Assembly (NCBI GenBank): GCA_016294075.1
Contig: JAEDCQ010000015.1
Coordinates: 1-40,448 of the forward strand
Direction of reading: 5' to 3'
Length of the DNA stretch: 40,448 nucleotides
Source of the DNA: Lachnospiraceae bacterium
Lineage (GTDB): Bacteria; Bacillota; Clostridia; Lachnospirales; Lachnospiraceae
The position numbers were made by a program, and so were the translations under genes. This document shows, piece by piece, positions 1-8,876 of the stretch. Within the stretch, counting starts at the first letter, position 1; each line of letters opens with the position of its first letter. The notes under the pieces were generated by a model. The model did not search any database. It was not told the DNA's origin and was given only the letters and a program-made list of their open reading frames with translations.

Positions 1-38
1 CAAAAGAAACGTCCCCCAAGCAAAGGAGAATATACAAA

Positions 39-1136
39 ATGAAACTAGGAATCGTCGGTTTGCCCAACGTAGGTAAAAGTACATTATTCAATTCATTAAC
101 AAAAGCGGGAGCGGAATCAGCAAACTATCCGTTTTGCACGATTGACCCGAATGTGGGAATCGTAGCGGTGCCGGATTTTCGCTTGAAGCTTTTGGGAGAT
201 ATGTATCAGTCTAAGAAGGTAACACCGGCGGTAATTGAATTTGTGGATATTGCAGGGCTTGTAAAGGGTGCTTCAAAAGGTGAGGGATTAGGTAATCAGT
301 TTTTAAGCAACATTCGTGAAGTAGATGCCATTGTGCATGTTGTAAGATGTTTTGAGGATCCTAATGTAATCCATGTGGACGGTTCTGTGAATCCACTTCG
401 TGATATTGAAACCATTAATTTAGAATTAATCTTTTCTGATGTTGAAATCTTAGAGCGTCGTCTGGCCAAAGGACAGAGAGCAGCTAATAATGATAAGAAA
501 ATTGCAAAAGAGATGGATATGGTAAGACGTCTGATTGCATATCTGGAAGAAGGTAAGCTTGCAAAGGGATTTGAAACTATGGATGAAGATGAAGAAGGCT
601 GGTTTGCTTCTTATAACTTATTAACGGCAAAGCCTGTAATTTTTGCCGCTAATGTTTCAGAAGATGATCTGGCAAATGATGGTGCAGATAATGCAAATGT
701 TAAAGCAGTACGTGAGTTCGCTTCTCAAAATGACAGTGAGGTTTTTGTAATCTGTGCACAGATAGAACAGGAAATTGCAGAATTGGATGATGATGAAAAA
801 GCAATGTTCTTAGAGGATTTGGGATTAAAAGAATCCGGTTTGGATAAGCTGATTGCAACGAGCTATCGCCTCCTCGGATTAATGAGCTTTTTAACCGCAG
901 GAGAGGATGAGACACGTGCATGGACAATTAAGATAGGAACAAAGGCACCTCAGGCAGCAGGCAAGATTCACACGGACTTTGAAAGGGGATTTATTAAGGC
1001 AGAGGTTGTGAATTATAAGGATTTATTGGAGCAGGGTTCTTTATCGGCAGCAAGGGAAAAAGGTCTTGTCGGAATGGAAGGAAAAGATTATGTGGTAAAA
1101 GACGGAGATGTAATCTTATTCCGTTTCAATGTGTAA
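39..1136 (+). CDS. ychF: Redox-regulated P-loop ATPase YchF (Obg/OLA1 family)
   Basis: Ribosome-associated P-loop NTPase of the universally conserved YchF/OLA1 family. The 365-aa length is normal for the family. The Walker A/G1 motif GLPNVGKS lies at residues 7-14 and the switch segment DIAGLVKGASKGEGLGNQFL follows near residue 70. The G4 position carries NVSE in place of a guanine-specifying NKxD, as expected for members that prefer ATP. The C-terminal third, with DFERGFIKAEVV, matches the TGS domain. The ATG is preceded by AAAGGAGA at suitable spacing. The gene is followed by an intrinsic terminator, so it is transcriptionally separate from the division cluster. Assignment is secure; the cellular role is known only in general terms (translation or stress linked). 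Confidence 0.96.
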   Translation: MKLGIVGLPNVGKSTLFNSLTKAGAESANYPFCTIDPNVGIVAVPDFRLKLLGDMYQSKKVTPAVIEFVDIAGLVKGASKGEGLGNQFLSNIREVDAIVHVVRCFEDPNVIHVDGSVNPLRDIETINLELIFSDVEILERRLAKGQRAANNDKKIAKEMDMVRRLIAYLEEGKLAKGFETMDEDEEGWFASYNLLTAKPVIFAANVSEDDLANDGADNANVKAVREFASQNDSEVFVICAQIEQEIAELDDDEKAMFLEDLGLKESGLDKLIATSYRLLGLMSFLTAGEDETRAWTIKIGTKAPQAAGKIHTDFERGFIKAEVVNYKDLLEQGSLSAAREKGLVGMEGKDYVVKDGDVILFRFNV

Positions 1137-1231
1137 AGAGAAAGCAGTCTAAACTTTTGCTCAAAATGCAAAGAAACTATATTTTGTAGAAAAGAAAAAG
1201 ATAAACACAACATATAGAAAGTGCACAAAAA

Positions 1232-1267
1232 ACACACATTACAAATTATGGTAATGTGTGTTTTTTT
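1232..1267 (+). terminator. Rho-independent terminator after ychF
   Basis: An 11-bp perfect stem (ACACACATTAC with GTAATGTGTGT, 8-nt loop) is followed immediately by a run of T. It separates ychF from the mraZ promoter. Confidence 0.9.
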
Positions 1268-1278
1268 ATGATTTTTGC

Positions 1279-1307
1279 TTGCATAAATCTTAAAAATGTC
1301 TTAAAAT
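1279..1307 (+). promoter_or_regulatory. Predicted sigma-A promoter of the mraZ/dcw cluster
   Basis: TTGCAT at 1279-1284 and TAAAAT at 1302-1307 are separated by 17 bp. The predicted transcription start is near 1314, directly before the AAAGTGG repeats. Inferred from consensus match and position only. Confidence 0.65.
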
Positions 1308-1314
1308 TGTCATA

Positions 1315-1351
1315 AAAGTGGTGGAAAGTGGATTAAAGTGGTTCGAAGTGG
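1315..1351 (+). promoter_or_regulatory. MraZ operator: four phased AAAGTGG boxes
   Basis: AAAGTGG occurs at 1315, 1325 and 1335, and the variant GAAGTGG at 1345, giving four boxes at an exact 10-bp period. Tandem GTGG-containing boxes upstream of mraZ are the known binding site of MraZ, a ring-shaped transcription factor of the division cluster. The boxes lie at or just after the predicted transcription start, so repression by blocking initiation or clearance is the natural inference. Confidence 0.85.
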
Positions 1352-1398
1352 TGGATTTGCTTTCCGTGACAGACCATTTTTGAGAGCAGGTGATTGTT

Positions 1399-1830
1399 AT
1401 GTTTATGGGAGAATACAATCATACAATTGATCCTAAAGGCAGACTAATCATCCCTTCCAAATTTCGTGAATCCTTAGGAGACGAGTTTGTGGTAACAAAG
1501 GGGTTGGATGGCTGTCTGTTTGTGTTCGACAACAAGGAGTGGTCTGCTTTCGAAGAAAAATTAAAATCATTACCTATTACGAATAAAGATGCGAGAAAAT
1601 TCGTGCGTTTCTTCCTGGCGGGAGCCGCCGGTGTGGAAGTGGACAAACAGGGAAGAATTCTGATTCCTTCCGTGCTGCGTGAATTTTCAGAGCTGCAAAA
1701 GGATGTTGTTCTAATCGGCGTAGGCAGCAGAGTGGAAATCTGGAGCAAGGAAAGATGGGACGGAACGGCTTCCTATGAAGATATGGATGAAATAGCAGAA
1801 CATATGGAAGAGTTGGGACTTGGCATTTAA
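1399..1830 (+). CDS. mraZ: Division/cell-wall cluster transcription regulator MraZ
   Basis: DNA-binding regulator of the division and cell-wall cluster, built of two SpoVT/AbrB-like half domains. The first half begins MGEYNHTIDPKGRLIIP and the second carries the matching VDKQGRILIP. At 143 aa it has the family's normal length. The ATG at 1399 is chosen because AGGTG lies 6 nt upstream and the protein then begins MFMGEYNH as homologues do. An in-frame GTG at 1390 would overlap that ribosome site. It is the first gene of the cluster and is preceded by its own putative operator, which indicates autoregulation. Confidence 0.95.
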   Translation: MFMGEYNHTIDPKGRLIIPSKFRESLGDEFVVTKGLDGCLFVFDNKEWSAFEEKLKSLPITNKDARKFVRFFLAGAAGVEVDKQGRILIPSVLREFSELQKDVVLIGVGSRVEIWSKERWDGTASYEDMDEIAEHMEELGLGI

Positions 1831-1894
1831 AGCAAAAAACGTCCTCTTAGGATACGATATAGGTCTGATGCATGGATAATGGGAGTAAACGTAT

Positions 1895-2830
1895 ATGGAA
1901 TTTAAGCATAAATCGGTATTATTGGAAGAAACCATAGATGGATTAGACATTAAGCCGGACGGAATATATGTAGACGGAACGCTGGGAGGCGGCGGACATT
2001 CCTATGAAATCTGCAAACGTCTGTCAAAAGAAGGCAGGCTAATCGGTATTGACCAGGATGAGGATGCTATTTTGGCTGCATCTGAACGCCTTGCGGATTT
2101 TTCGGATCGTGTGACGATTGTCCGCAGTAATTACTGCAATATGGGACAGGTTCTTTCAGAACTAGGCATAGAGGCAGTGGATGGTATTGTATTGGACCTT
2201 GGTGTTTCTTCCTATCAGCTTGATACGAAAGACAGAGGCTTTTCCTATAAGTATGATACGGAGCTGGATATGCGGATGGACAGACGGCAGGCTTTGACTG
2301 CAAAGGATATCATTAACGGATATTCTGAAAAAGATTTGTTCCGTATATTCAGGGATTATGGAGAAGAGCAGTTTGCGCAGAATATTGCCAAGCATATTGT
2401 AAAGAAACGACAGGAAAAAGAGATTGCTACGACGTTTGAACTGAATGAAATTATAAAAGCAGCAATTCCTGCTAAGTTCAGAACAAACGGACATCCTTCC
2501 AAACGGGTGTTTCAGGCAATCCGTATAGAATGCAATAAAGAGCTGGATGTATTGCGCGATTCCATGGACATGATGATTTCACTTTTAAAACCGAAGGGAC
2601 GGTTGTGTATCATTACATTTCATTCTTTGGAGGATCGCATTGTAAAATCCGCTTTTCGTAAAAACGAAAATCCGTGTACCTGTCCGCCGGAATTCCCGGT
2701 GTGTGTATGCGGCAGGGTATCGCTTGGAAAATCGGTGTTTCGCAAGCCGGTTTTACCGGGGGAAAAGGAGCTGGAGGAAAATTCCCGCTCTAAAAGCGCA
2801 AAATTAAGAGTATTTGAAAGAAGCGTTTAA
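1895..2830 (+). CDS. rsmH: 16S rRNA (cytosine-1402-N4)-methyltransferase RsmH
   Basis: SAM-dependent methyltransferase that N4-methylates C1402 in the decoding centre of 16S rRNA (formerly MraW). The SAM-binding motif I appears as YVDGTLGGGGHS near residues 26-37. The family signature GIVLDLGVSSYQLD follows near residue 100, and the conserved RAFQAIRIxxNxEL-type segment reads RVFQAIRIECNKEL. The C-terminal part holds ITFHSLEDRIVK and a cysteine-rich CTCPPEFPVCVCG stretch. The 311-aa length is typical. It is the standard second gene of the cluster, 64 nt after mraZ, with GGGAGT before the ATG. Confidence 0.97.
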   Translation: MEFKHKSVLLEETIDGLDIKPDGIYVDGTLGGGGHSYEICKRLSKEGRLIGIDQDEDAILAASERLADFSDRVTIVRSNYCNMGQVLSELGIEAVDGIVLDLGVSSYQLDTKDRGFSYKYDTELDMRMDRRQALTAKDIINGYSEKDLFRIFRDYGEEQFAQNIAKHIVKKRQEKEIATTFELNEIIKAAIPAKFRTNGHPSKRVFQAIRIECNKELDVLRDSMDMMISLLKPKGRLCIITFHSLEDRIVKSAFRKNENPCTCPPEFPVCVCGRVSLGKSVFRKPVLPGEKELEENSRSKSAKLRVFERSV

Positions 2831-2863
2831 AATTAGGCATTAAATTATAGAAGGAGCTATCCA

Positions 2864-3346
2864 ATGAATACACGTCAGGGAAGACAAATGACAAATCGAA
2901 AAATTGGATATCAGAGACGTACTTACATAGAAGGAAATACCGTAAGAGTGGCAGATCCTGTCAGAGAATTGGAAAAGCCTTTAAAGCGACAGAATCATAC
3001 AGTGCGAAGAAACAGAGATAAGGCATTGTATATGAATCTGCCGTATGTTCTGTTTCTTACGGCGGCACTGATTGTTACTGCTGTTATGTTAATCGGATAT
3101 TTAAGAATCCAATCAAATCTGACAGTAAGTATTGAGCGTGTTGCAAAATTAGAAAGCCAGCTCAATGATATGCGTTTAAATAATGATGAACAGTTGGAAA
3201 GAATAAATACATCCATTAATATGGAAGAGATAAAAAGGATTGCCGTTGAAGAATTAGGTATGACTTATGCCAGAGAGGGGCAGGTTGTATCTGTTTCGGG
3301 AGAAGGCAGTGATTATGTGAGACAATTGGTTGATATGCCCAGGTAA
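2864..3346 (+). CDS. ftsL: FtsL-like divisome protein
   Basis: Small bitopic divisome protein that, with DivIC/FtsB and DivIB/FtsQ, controls septal peptidoglycan synthesis. The 160-aa product has a long basic cytoplasmic tail (about residues 1-58), one transmembrane helix (about 59-80) and an extracellular segment with coiled-coil heptads (SIERVAKLESQLNDMRL...). FtsL sequences are poorly conserved, so the call rests on topology and on the fixed position between rsmH and the first penicillin-binding protein. AAGGAG precedes the ATG, and the next gene starts 11 nt after its stop, indicating one transcript. Confidence 0.82.
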   Translation: MNTRQGRQMTNRKIGYQRRTYIEGNTVRVADPVRELEKPLKRQNHTVRRNRDKALYMNLPYVLFLTAALIVTAVMLIGYLRIQSNLTVSIERVAKLESQLNDMRLNNDEQLERINTSINMEEIKRIAVEELGMTYAREGQVVSVSGEGSDYVRQLVDMPR

Positions 3347-3357
3347 GAGGTGATACG

Positions 3358-5574
3358 GTGATAAGAGAAAATAATCGCACCGGAAACGGGAGTGATTCTG
3401 CCATGCGGGGCGGAGGATACGGACAATTTACAGGTAGAATGCAAAAGAAGCTGGTAGTACTGTTTTTGATTGTACTACTGGCTTTCGTGGGTTTAAGTGC
3501 CCGATTGATTCATATTAACAATACAAAAGGAGAACAGTATAAACGTCAGATTTTAAGCCAGCAGTCATATGCAAGCACAACAATTCCGTATAAGCGTGGG
3601 GATATTCTGGACAGAAACGGTATAAAGCTTGCAGTCAGTGAGAAGGTTTATAATCTGGTCATAGATTGTAAGAATCTGTTGGAAAAGGAAGAGTATCTGG
3701 AACCGACTCTGGCAGCCTTAAAATCCTGTTTTCCTGAGTTCGATGAGAGCGTTGCAAGAAAGTACATAGCGGACAACCCAACTTCGCGTTATTATGTCAC
3801 ACTCAAAAAACTTACCTATGATGAAATCAGTCCGTTTATTAAAATGCGTAATGATACGGAAAATAACCCATATATTAAAGGAATCTGGTTTGAAGAGGAA
3901 TATAAGCGCGTTTATCCGAATAATGAACTTGCTTCAGATGCAATCGGATTTACCGGATCGGATAATATGGCAACGTTTGGTCTGGAAGGATATTATAACG
4001 ATGTTTTAAACGGAACAAACGGCAGGGAATACGGATATCTCAATGATGATGAGGCATTGGAGCGTACAACGATAGCTGCAACCGACGGCTACAATGTAGT
4101 ATCGACAATTGATTCCAATATTCAGGCAATCGTGGAAAAGTATCTGTACCAATTTAATGAAGACAATAAAAATGCGGTAAGAACCGGTAACGGAGCCAGA
4201 AATGTCGGATGCATCATGATGGATGTAAACAGCGGTGAAATTCTTGCAATGGCAAGCTACCCGAACTTTAACCTGAATGATGTCCGTAATCCTAACAGTC
4301 TGATTGGAAGCAGATTGTATACCAAAGAAGGAAAAATGGATGAAGAAGGCACAATTATTACAGAGGAAAATATAAATGAAGTGTTAAAGGATGAGGATGT
4401 ACTCTATCAGAATCTGTATAACCTTTGGAAAAATTATTGTATTCAGGATACCTATGAGCCGGGCTCTACGGCAAAGCCGTTTACGGTGGCGGCAGGCTTA
4501 GAATCCGGTAAAATGACGGGAGATGAATATTATACCTGTAACGGACAGCTTCATGTTGGAGATTATGATATCAAATGTCATAATTACAAATCGGGCGGTG
4601 ACGGAACGCTTTCTGTTCAGCAATCGGTAGAACAGTCCTGCAACGTTGCATTGATGTTGATGGGACGCCAGATTGGAAAAACGACATTTTTGGAATACCA
4701 GGAAAGATTTAACTTCGGACTGAAGACGAACATTGATCTGGCAGGTGAAACCCGGACGGAAAATCTTGTTTTCAATGATAGAAATATGGGCGAAACGGAG
4801 CTTGCAACCTCAACCTTCGGGCAGGGCTATAATGTTAGTATGATACAGATGATTGCGGCATTCTCGTCTTTGGTCAATGGCGGTTATTATTATGAACCTC
4901 ATATGGTAAGTAAAATTACTGCTTCAGACGGATCGGTAGTAAAAAACATTACACCAAGAATTGTTAAGCAGACCGTTTCGGCACAGACCAGCCAGAAGAT
5001 TGTGGAATACTGTAACGGTGTAGTGATAAACGGTACAGGTAAAACAGCAAGACCTGCAGGCTATGCAATAGGCGGTAAAACAGGAACCGCAGAAACAATT
5101 CCGCGTGATAAAACAAATTATGTTGTTTCTTTTATGGGATACGCACCCGCATCCAATCCGCAGATAGCAATTTATGTTGTTGTGGACAGACCGAATACGA
5201 CTTATCAGGATGATGCAAAATTTGCAACCAGAATTGTAAGGAATATATTAACGGAAGTACTTCCTTATATGAATATTTATATGACGGAAGAACTGTCGGA
5301 AAGTGAGAAGGAAGAGCTCGAGAAGTTGAATATTTCCATTAAAAAAGCAAATATTACGGAGGAGGAAGAAAGGCCGGATGAAGTCGATGAACCGGAGGTA
5401 AATGAAGACGGTACGATTGATGCAAACGGCGGAGACACCACCTCTTCGACACCTGTAAGTGAGGAAGAGATGCAGAGTGATAATGTGCAGACGGCTCCGC
5501 TTACGGGAGCACTGTTATCAGACACTCCTTCAACAGTGAGTGGGAATGAGTTTTCGGAAGATACACAGGAATAA
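3358..5574 (+). CDS. Class B penicillin-binding protein (PBP2B/FtsI-like transpeptidase)
   Basis: Septal peptidoglycan DD-transpeptidase. There is one signal anchor (about residues 32-50), a dimerisation domain starting near YKRGDILDRNGIKLA, and a penicillin-binding domain with all three motifs: STAK at 370-373, SCN at 427-429 and KTGT at 574-577. At 738 aa it is somewhat long, because the C terminus ends in an acidic Ser/Thr/Glu-rich tail (about 640-738) with no PASTA repeat recognised. The start is GTG, with AGAGG 7 nt upstream. Position after ftsL matches B. subtilis pbpB. Confidence 0.93.
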   Translation: MIRENNRTGNGSDSAMRGGGYGQFTGRMQKKLVVLFLIVLLAFVGLSARLIHINNTKGEQYKRQILSQQSYASTTIPYKRGDILDRNGIKLAVSEKVYNLVIDCKNLLEKEEYLEPTLAALKSCFPEFDESVARKYIADNPTSRYYVTLKKLTYDEISPFIKMRNDTENNPYIKGIWFEEEYKRVYPNNELASDAIGFTGSDNMATFGLEGYYNDVLNGTNGREYGYLNDDEALERTTIAATDGYNVVSTIDSNIQAIVEKYLYQFNEDNKNAVRTGNGARNVGCIMMDVNSGEILAMASYPNFNLNDVRNPNSLIGSRLYTKEGKMDEEGTIITEENINEVLKDEDVLYQNLYNLWKNYCIQDTYEPGSTAKPFTVAAGLESGKMTGDEYYTCNGQLHVGDYDIKCHNYKSGGDGTLSVQQSVEQSCNVALMLMGRQIGKTTFLEYQERFNFGLKTNIDLAGETRTENLVFNDRNMGETELATSTFGQGYNVSMIQMIAAFSSLVNGGYYYEPHMVSKITASDGSVVKNITPRIVKQTVSAQTSQKIVEYCNGVVINGTGKTARPAGYAIGGKTGTAETIPRDKTNYVVSFMGYAPASNPQIAIYVVVDRPNTTYQDDAKFATRIVRNILTEVLPYMNIYMTEELSESEKEELEKLNISIKKANITEEEERPDEVDEPEVNEDGTIDANGGDTTSSTPVSEEEMQSDNVQTAPLTGALLSDTPSTVSGNEFSEDTQE

Positions 5575-5578
5575 CAAC

Positions 5579-5616
5579 ACAAAACGGGGAATAGATTAAA
5601 CTAATCCCCGTTTTGT
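5579..5616 (+). other. Long intercistronic hairpin between the two PBP genes
   Basis: ACAAAACGGGGA pairs with TCCCCGTTTTGT over 12 bp, with three more pairs beyond one mismatch and a 6-nt loop. No T-run follows on the plus strand, so it is not a standard terminator. The 3' arm ends one base before the GAGG ribosome site (5617-5620) of the next gene. It may act on mRNA stability, partial termination or translation of the second PBP. Confidence 0.7.
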
Positions 5617-5627
5617 GAGGCTTAGGA

Positions 5628-7406
5628 TTGAGAAATAAAACAAGATATCGAAAAAAAATACTGACATTGGCAATCGGATGTACATGTATTTTAATATTGC
5701 TGATAGTCCGCTTATCGTATCTGATGATTTCAAAATCAGAATATTATACGGATAAAGCATTGCAGCTGCATCAAAGAGAGAGAAGCATAAAAGCACAAAG
5801 AGGGAAAATAATTGATGCAACAGGGGAAATATTGGCTGGGAATATTACAGTGTGTACGGTGTCTGTGATACATAATCAGATTAAGGATAAGGAAGCCGTT
5901 ATAAAGCTTCTTAGTGATAAGCTGGAGTTGTCAGAGGAATTTGTCAGAAAAAGAGTAGAAAAAGTAACCTCAATTGAAAAGATAAAAAGCAATGTAGATA
6001 AAGCAGTCGGAGATGAAATACGAAGCGCGAATCTTGACGGAATTAAGATAGATGATGGTTATAAGCGTTATTATCCTTATGGGGAGCTTGCATCAAAGGT
6101 GCTTGGATTTACGGGTGGTGATAATCAGGGAATTATCGGATTGGAAGTCGTTTATGATGACATCCTTTTGGGAACAAACGGTACAATTCTGACATATACA
6201 GATGCCAGAGGTGTGGAGCTTGCTGAGTGGGGGGAAGAAAGAATTGAACCCATTCCCGGAGAAAATCTGTGTGTCAGTCTGGATAGGAATATTCAGTCGT
6301 ATGCGACACAGCTTGCCTATCAGGCAATGAAAACAAAAGAAGCCGACAGTGTCAGTATTATTGTCATGAATCCTCAAAACGGAGAGGTCATGGCAATGGT
6401 CAATGTTCCGGAATTTGACTTGAATAATCCGTATCAGCTTAGAGAGAATGAGACCGAAAACGAAGAAACAGAAGCGGAGAATGAAGAGAGTATACAGACA
6501 AGTGCGACAGAAATGATGTCGGAAGAAGAAAAAATGAAACGGCTGAATAATATGTGGCGTAACGGCTGTATTAACGATACCTATGAACCGGGCTCGATTT
6601 TTAAGGTAATAACGGCAGCGGCCGGTTTGGAAGAGAAAGTAGTAGATGTGGAGTCTTCATTTTCGTGTCCCGGTTTTATTGTAGTGGAAGACAGAAGAAT
6701 ACGCTGCCATAAAACAATAGGCCATGGCAGTGAAAACTTTCTGCAGGGAACCATGAATTCCTGTAATCCGGTGTTTGTAACTGTCGGACTTCGTCTGGGA
6801 AGTGACAGATTTTATAATTATTTTGAAAAATTTGGTCTGCTTCAGAAAACAGGCATTGATTTGCCGGGAGAAGCAAATACCATTATGCATCAAAAAGAAA
6901 ATATTGGTCTTGTCGAATTGGCGACTATTTCATTCGGACAGTCATTTCAGGTGACACCGATACAATTGATTACAACCGTATCGTCGTTAATCAACGGCGG
7001 GAAAAGAGTAGTGCCGCATATGGCGGTAAAAACAGTAGATGAAGACGGAAACACAAAACGGGTATTTACCTATAAGAATGATAAACAGATACTGTCGGAA
7101 GAAACAAGTGATGTTCTCCGTGGAATTCTTGAGGAGGTTGTGGCAAACGGAGGAGGCCGTAACGGAGCGGTAGAGGGCTTTCGAATCGGCGGAAAAACCG
7201 CAACGAGTGAAACACTTCCGCGCGGACACGGCAAATATATTTCCTCGTTTATCGGTTTTGCCCCTGCAGATAATCCACAGGTCATTGCAATTGCCATTAT
7301 TAATCATCCGAAAGGAACCTATTACGGAGGAACGATTGCGGCACCGATTGTCAGGCAGCTGTTTGAAAATATTCTTCCTTATTTAGAAGGAATAGATTAT
7401 AATTAA
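5628..7406 (+). CDS. Class B penicillin-binding protein, SpoVD position, with KTAT motif
   Basis: Second class B transpeptidase, at the position of spoVD in B. subtilis. A signal anchor spans about residues 11-33, the N-terminal domain begins RGKIIDATGEILA, and the transpeptidase domain carries SIFK (323-326) and SCN (378-380). The third motif reads KTAT (523-526) instead of KTGT. A Glu/Asn-rich insertion (about 270-300) precedes the active-site serine, and there is no C-terminal PASTA domain at 592 aa. The TTG start is supported by GAGG 7 nt upstream. Whether it serves vegetative division or spore cortex synthesis cannot be decided from sequence. Confidence 0.9.
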   Translation: MRNKTRYRKKILTLAIGCTCILILLIVRLSYLMISKSEYYTDKALQLHQRERSIKAQRGKIIDATGEILAGNITVCTVSVIHNQIKDKEAVIKLLSDKLELSEEFVRKRVEKVTSIEKIKSNVDKAVGDEIRSANLDGIKIDDGYKRYYPYGELASKVLGFTGGDNQGIIGLEVVYDDILLGTNGTILTYTDARGVELAEWGEERIEPIPGENLCVSLDRNIQSYATQLAYQAMKTKEADSVSIIVMNPQNGEVMAMVNVPEFDLNNPYQLRENETENEETEAENEESIQTSATEMMSEEEKMKRLNNMWRNGCINDTYEPGSIFKVITAAAGLEEKVVDVESSFSCPGFIVVEDRRIRCHKTIGHGSENFLQGTMNSCNPVFVTVGLRLGSDRFYNYFEKFGLLQKTGIDLPGEANTIMHQKENIGLVELATISFGQSFQVTPIQLITTVSSLINGGKRVVPHMAVKTVDEDGNTKRVFTYKNDKQILSEETSDVLRGILEEVVANGGGRNGAVEGFRIGGKTATSETLPRGHGKYISSFIGFAPADNPQVIAIAIINHPKGTYYGGTIAAPIVRQLFENILPYLEGIDYN

Positions 7407-7475
7407 AAAAATAATTACTTATGCTTAAGACAGAAACTGTATTTTACAACAGATTGAGAAAGGATTTGCATTACA

Positions 7476-8837
7476 ATGGATTTACAGGGAAAAAACGTAT
7501 TGGTTGCAGGATGCGGCATCAGTGGAATTGCATCGGCAGCACTTTTACATAAAGTCGGTGCAAAAGTCATTTTATTTGATACGAATGAAAATCTGCAGAA
7601 GGAAGATGTGGAAAGAAAATTTGACACAGATGTAAGGATAACGATAGTTCTGGGACAATTGGATGAAGCTCTGATAGGAAAGCTGGATTTGGTTGTCTTA
7701 AGTCCCGGTGTGCCGGCTGATGCGGATTTCGTAAAGGTACTGCGTGAGCATAAGCTTCCTATTTGGGGAGAGGTAGAGCTGGCGTACCGCTTTGCAAAAG
7801 GACGGATTGCTGCAATTACGGGCACGAACGGAAAAACAACTACGACTGCTTTGACAGGAGAAATTATGCGTGACTACTTTCAAAGTGTATTTGTTGTTGG
7901 AAATATCGGTAATGCATATACGAAAGAAGCACTGCATACAACGGATGAATCGATTACCGTAGCGGAAATCAGCAGCTTTCAATTGGAAACTATTGAAAAG
8001 TTCTGTCCTCATGTGGCGGCAATTCTGAATATTACACCGGATCATTTAAACCGCCATCATACAATGCAGGCGTATGTGGAGGCAAAGGAGTCTATTGTTA
8101 AGAATCAGACGGAAGAGGATTTCTGCGTATTAAATTATGAGGATACCTATACAAGGGATTTTGGCAGCAGAGCACCGGGAAGGATTATCTGGTTTTCATC
8201 TGCAAGAAAGCTTGCGGACGGATTTTTTTTGCAGGATGATGTAATATATAAAGCGTCCGGAGGAAAAACGGAAGCTTTGCTGAATACGGCAGAAACAAAA
8301 CTTTTGGGATTGCATAATATGGAAAATATCATGGCAGCAATTGCTATTTGTGATGCATTCAAGGTCCCAATGGACTCGATTTTATCGTCTGTGCGTGCTT
8401 TCAGGGCAGTTGAGCACAGAATCGAATATGTGGCTACAAAGCGTGGTGTTGATTATTATAATGATTCAAAGGGTACCAATCCGGATGCTGCAATCAAAGG
8501 AATTCAGGCAATGAAAAAGCCGACCGTCCTAATCGGCGGAGGATATGATAAGGAAAGCACCTATGATGAGTGGATTGAAAGCTTTGACGGAAAAGTTAAG
8601 CTACTGGTATTGATTGGACAAACGAGAGAAAAAATTGCGGAATGTGCAAAGGCACACGGTATCTCCAGCATTGTTCTTGCGGATTCCTTTGAAGAAGCAA
8701 TGGATATATGTATCAGGGAAAGCGTTCCCGGAGATGCGGTATTGCTTTCGCCGGCCTGTGCAAGCTGGGGAATGTTCCCGAATTATGAGGTAAGAGGTAA
8801 GCGGTTTAAAGAGATTGTTCATGCAATTGAAGATTAA
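7476..8837 (+). CDS. murD: UDP-N-acetylmuramoyl-L-alanine--D-glutamate ligase
   Basis: Cytoplasmic Mur ligase that adds D-glutamate to UDP-MurNAc-L-Ala using ATP. The N-terminal UDP-binding fold begins VLVAGCGISGIASA, and VVLSPGVP follows. The ATP loop GTNGKTTTT lies at about residues 116-124, and NITPDHLNRH and HRIEYV are conserved Mur-ligase segments. The C-terminal domain includes DSKGTNPDA and LLSPACASWGMF. The 453-aa length is normal. It follows the second PBP gene directly; in B. subtilis murE and mraY would come between them. Confidence 0.96.
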   Translation: MDLQGKNVLVAGCGISGIASAALLHKVGAKVILFDTNENLQKEDVERKFDTDVRITIVLGQLDEALIGKLDLVVLSPGVPADADFVKVLREHKLPIWGEVELAYRFAKGRIAAITGTNGKTTTTALTGEIMRDYFQSVFVVGNIGNAYTKEALHTTDESITVAEISSFQLETIEKFCPHVAAILNITPDHLNRHHTMQAYVEAKESIVKNQTEEDFCVLNYEDTYTRDFGSRAPGRIIWFSSARKLADGFFLQDDVIYKASGGKTEALLNTAETKLLGLHNMENIMAAIAICDAFKVPMDSILSSVRAFRAVEHRIEYVATKRGVDYYNDSKGTNPDAAIKGIQAMKKPTVLIGGGYDKESTYDEWIESFDGKVKLLVLIGQTREKIAECAKAHGISSIVLADSFEEAMDICIRESVPGDAVLLSPACASWGMFPNYEVRGKRFKEIVHAIED

Positions 8838-8876
8838 CTAAATTTGAAGATTAACTTTTAGAAAGGCGCGGTGTAT

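Noticed and set aside
8828..8855. Short direct repeat GAAGATTAACT around the murD stop
   Set aside because: Only two copies of 11 bp at an AT-rich gene end, probably chance or a small slippage duplication.
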